A stretch of 64,000 nt of DNA, from NCBI RefSeq assembly GCF_040822115.1, contig NZ_CP162004.1, positions 1,612,001 through 1,676,000 on the forward strand, written 5' to 3'. The stretch comes from Flavobacterium sp. WC2421 (GTDB lineage Bacteria > Bacteroidota > Bacteroidia > Flavobacteriales > Flavobacteriaceae). This document shows positions 62,447 to 64,000 of the stretch, one piece after another. The translations under genes and the position numbers were made by a program. The notes beneath the pieces are model-generated. The model was not told where the DNA came from and did no database searches. It saw only the letters and a program-made list of their open reading frames with translations. The first letter of the stretch is position 1. Each line of letters begins with the position of its first letter.

Positions 62447-63364
62447 ATGTTGGCCATTGTAATTCCGTACTATAAACTTACTTTTTTTGAAGCTACTCTC
62501 GCCTCACTTGCTGATCAAACAGATAAACGGTTTCAAGTTTATATTGGCAATGATTCGAGTCCTGAAGATCCATTGCCTTTACTCTACCAATACAAAGAAA
62601 AAATAGATTTTAGGTATCTTAAATTTGAAAACAATTTGGGTGGCAAATCTCTTGTCAAGCAATGGGATCGTTGCTTAGCTATGACGGAAAAAGAGGAATG
62701 GATTATGCTACTCTGCGATGATGATACGCTGAGTGCTAATTGCATTGCTGATTTTTACAAATACTTACCTAAAATTGATGGTGCTGATTGTAATGTAATT
62801 CGTTTTGCAACAATAGTAAAACAAATGGAGCTGCAAAAAAAATCTGGTTTGTATGCCCATCCTGTACTTGAAAAATCAACGGATTTTATGTATAGACGAA
62901 TGACTAATGCTACACGTAGCTCTTTGTCTGAATATGTTTTTAGAAAAAGTATGTATCTTCGCTATGGTTTTTTTGATTATAATTTGGCGTGGCATTCTGA
63001 TGATAGAGCTTGGCTTGAGTTTTCGGAATTTAAATATATCTATTCCATAAATTCGGCTCACGTATGTTTTAGACTAAGTGATGAAAATATTTCAAGAAGT
63101 AACTTTAGGATTAAAGAAAAAAATCAATCTACTTTAGCCTTTTATAACTTTATTATATTTAAACATATTCTAAAATTTAAGCGGTTTCAACGAAAAGAAC
63201 TCTTGCTGGTTTATGAACAATTTATTTATAAAATCAATAAAGTGAATTTTTATTTTTTTATTCGAGTTTTTACACTGTTGTTTATTAATTTATATTTTAT
63301 TCAATCCATTAAATTTGTAAGACGACTTTTAATCCATTTAAATAAAAATGCTCACAGTACCTAA
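62447..63364 (+). CDS. Glycosyltransferase family 2
   Basis: A 305-residue GT2: LAIVIPYYKLTFFEATLASLA, IGNDSSPEDPLPLL, NLGGKSLVKQWDRCL and WIMLLCDDDTLSANCI with the CDDD motif near residue 89. It has Arg/Ser-rich SDDRAWLEF in the second half and a basic, hydrophobic C-terminal tail. It overlaps the next gene by 17 bp. Confidence 0.88.
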   Translation: MLAIVIPYYKLTFFEATLASLADQTDKRFQVYIGNDSSPEDPLPLLYQYKEKIDFRYLKFENNLGGKSLVKQWDRCLAMTEKEEWIMLLCDDDTLSANCIADFYKYLPKIDGADCNVIRFATIVKQMELQKKSGLYAHPVLEKSTDFMYRRMTNATRSSLSEYVFRKSMYLRYGFFDYNLAWHSDDRAWLEFSEFKYIYSINSAHVCFRLSDENISRSNFRIKEKNQSTLAFYNFIIFKHILKFKRFQRKELLLVYEQFIYKINKVNFYFFIRVFTLLFINLYFIQSIKFVRRLLIHLNKNAHST

Positions 63365-64000
63365 AATTGCTATTATTATCCCAGTATATAATAGGGAACA
63401 TTTGCTATCCTATACTTTAGATAGTATCATTGAGCAATCTTTTACGGATTGGGAATGTATTCTTGTAGATGATCATAGCTCCGACGACTCTTTTGAAGTC
63501 ATGGAATTATATAAAAAAAAAGACTCTCGTTTTAAAATCTACAAAAGGCCAAATGAATTAAGAAAAGGAGCTAATACGTGCCGTAATTTTGGATTTACAA
63601 AATCCATAGCCCCAATTGTAAAATGGTTTGATAGTGATGACATCATGCTCCCAGATCATTTAAACATTGCATATCAAACATTAATTGAAAATGATTTGGA
63701 TTTTGTAGTTACAGATACTATAAATTTTGATCATCATTCTCATGAGCTTTTGGGGAAACCCTATACTTTTGATCGATCTAAAGAGAGTATCACTGCTGAA
63801 AACCTTGCGCATATAAGAATTGGCTGGATAACGGATGATTTTTTGGGTAGACGAAAAATTGTTGATTCTGTGAAGTTCAATGAAAATATTACTGATGGAG
63901 ATGAGTATAATTTTTTTATAAAAGTATTGCAGAATGAGGTCAAAGGAGTATTTGTAAATCAAATTTTAACGCATAGAAGAATGCATATTGATTCCATTTC
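63348..64000 (+). CDS. Glycosyltransferase family 2 (3' end outside window)
   Basis: An ATG at 63348 opens a frame that stays open to the last base, at least 217 codons. It reads KIAIIIPVYNREHLLSYTLDS, ILVDDHSSDDSFEVM, RKGANTCRNFGFTKS and VKWFDSDDIMLPDHL, the standard GT2 order with the DSDD metal site at about residue 92. TDGDEYNFFIKVL is near the right edge. The gene overlaps the previous one by 17 bp, so the cluster continues beyond the window. Confidence 0.88.
   Translation, partial: MLTVPKIAIIIPVYNREHLLSYTLDSIIEQSFTDWECILVDDHSSDDSFEVMELYKKKDSRFKIYKRPNELRKGANTCRNFGFTKSIAPIVKWFDSDDIMLPDHLNIAYQTLIENDLDFVVTDTINFDHHSHELLGKPYTFDRSKESITAENLAHIRIGWITDDFLGRRKIVDSVKFNENITDGDEYNFFIKVLQNEVKGVFVNQILTHRRMHIDSI

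Noticed and set aside
1..64000. tRNA genes, rRNA genes, insertion sequences, integrases or phage genes
   Set aside because: None recognised by reading both strands; no transposase-like proteins and no tRNA-like cloverleaf sequence seen, although weak cases could be missed without a search tool.

Overview
The window looks like a chromosomal segment from a flavobacterium or close relative (Bacteroidota). It is visibly AT-rich, lacks obvious Shine-Dalgarno sequences, uses TTG starts in several genes and has -7 promoter elements of the TAnnTTTG type. The tyrosine kinases end in Tyr-Gly repeats, and there is an UpxY-like NusG paralogue. The organism is inferred from these traits only. Almost the whole window is a surface-polysaccharide super-locus. 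All intact genes are on the plus strand except one PHP-type phosphatase.

Layout: (1) 1-3728: the end of a Wzc-like kinase, a UDP-HexNAc 4-epimerase, UDP-glucose dehydrogenase and an UpxY-like antiterminator. (2) 3729-4767: a non-coding kilobase with a duplicated repeat, a strong intrinsic terminator and a candidate promoter. (3) 4768-19623: first Wzx/Wzy-type cluster, with a TviB-like dehydrogenase, the GDP-L-fucose enzymes (ManC, Fcl, Gmd), flippase, polymerase, acyltransferases, glycosyltransferases and a WcaJ-like initiating transferase. (4) 20023-27109: export machinery (Wza lipoprotein, full-length Wzc, a large multi-SLBB protein, a short Wzz). (5) 27143-47344: second Wzx/Wzy-type cluster, with a second flippase, a GT11 fucosyltransferase, an EpsG-like polymerase, RmlC-D-B-A for dTDP-L-rhamnose, a WbpV-like reductase, WbpL-like and PglC-like initiating transferases, a PglE-like aminotransferase and a WbpM/PglF-like dehydratase. 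(6) 47362-48102 (minus): a CpsB/YwqE-type phosphatase, a plausible antagonist of the Wzc kinases. (7) 48103-49620: a word-repeat array and a frameshifted pseudogene. (8) 49621-64000: an ABC-transporter (Wzm/Wzt) glycan cluster with an FkbM methyltransferase, aminotransferase, WbqC, two tandem beta-propeller proteins, a GNAT-methyltransferase fusion and six glycosyltransferases, the last cut by the window edge.

Together the genes encode two Wzx/Wzy routes and one ABC-transporter route, three initiating phosphoglycosyltransferases and most of the nucleotide-sugar supply for fucose, rhamnose, uronic acids and QuiNAc- or bacillosamine-like sugars. The sugar pools are probably shared between clusters: GDP-fucose is made in the first, while the recognisable fucosyltransferase is in the second.

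The most unusual structure concerns three small four-helix-bundle (S23/Avd-like) genes. Each sits between two genes whose products work together: fcl|gmd, rmlB|rmlA and wzm|wzt. Each is bracketed by low-complexity DNA made of short words, in one orientation and then the reverse complement, so that the flanks could fold into long hairpins. The words differ completely between copies. The cassettes look like a non-autonomous or unknown type of insertion unit. Two ORF-free arrays sharing a 14-bp unit lie about 28.5 kb apart, on either side of the export and second Wzx/Wzy clusters.
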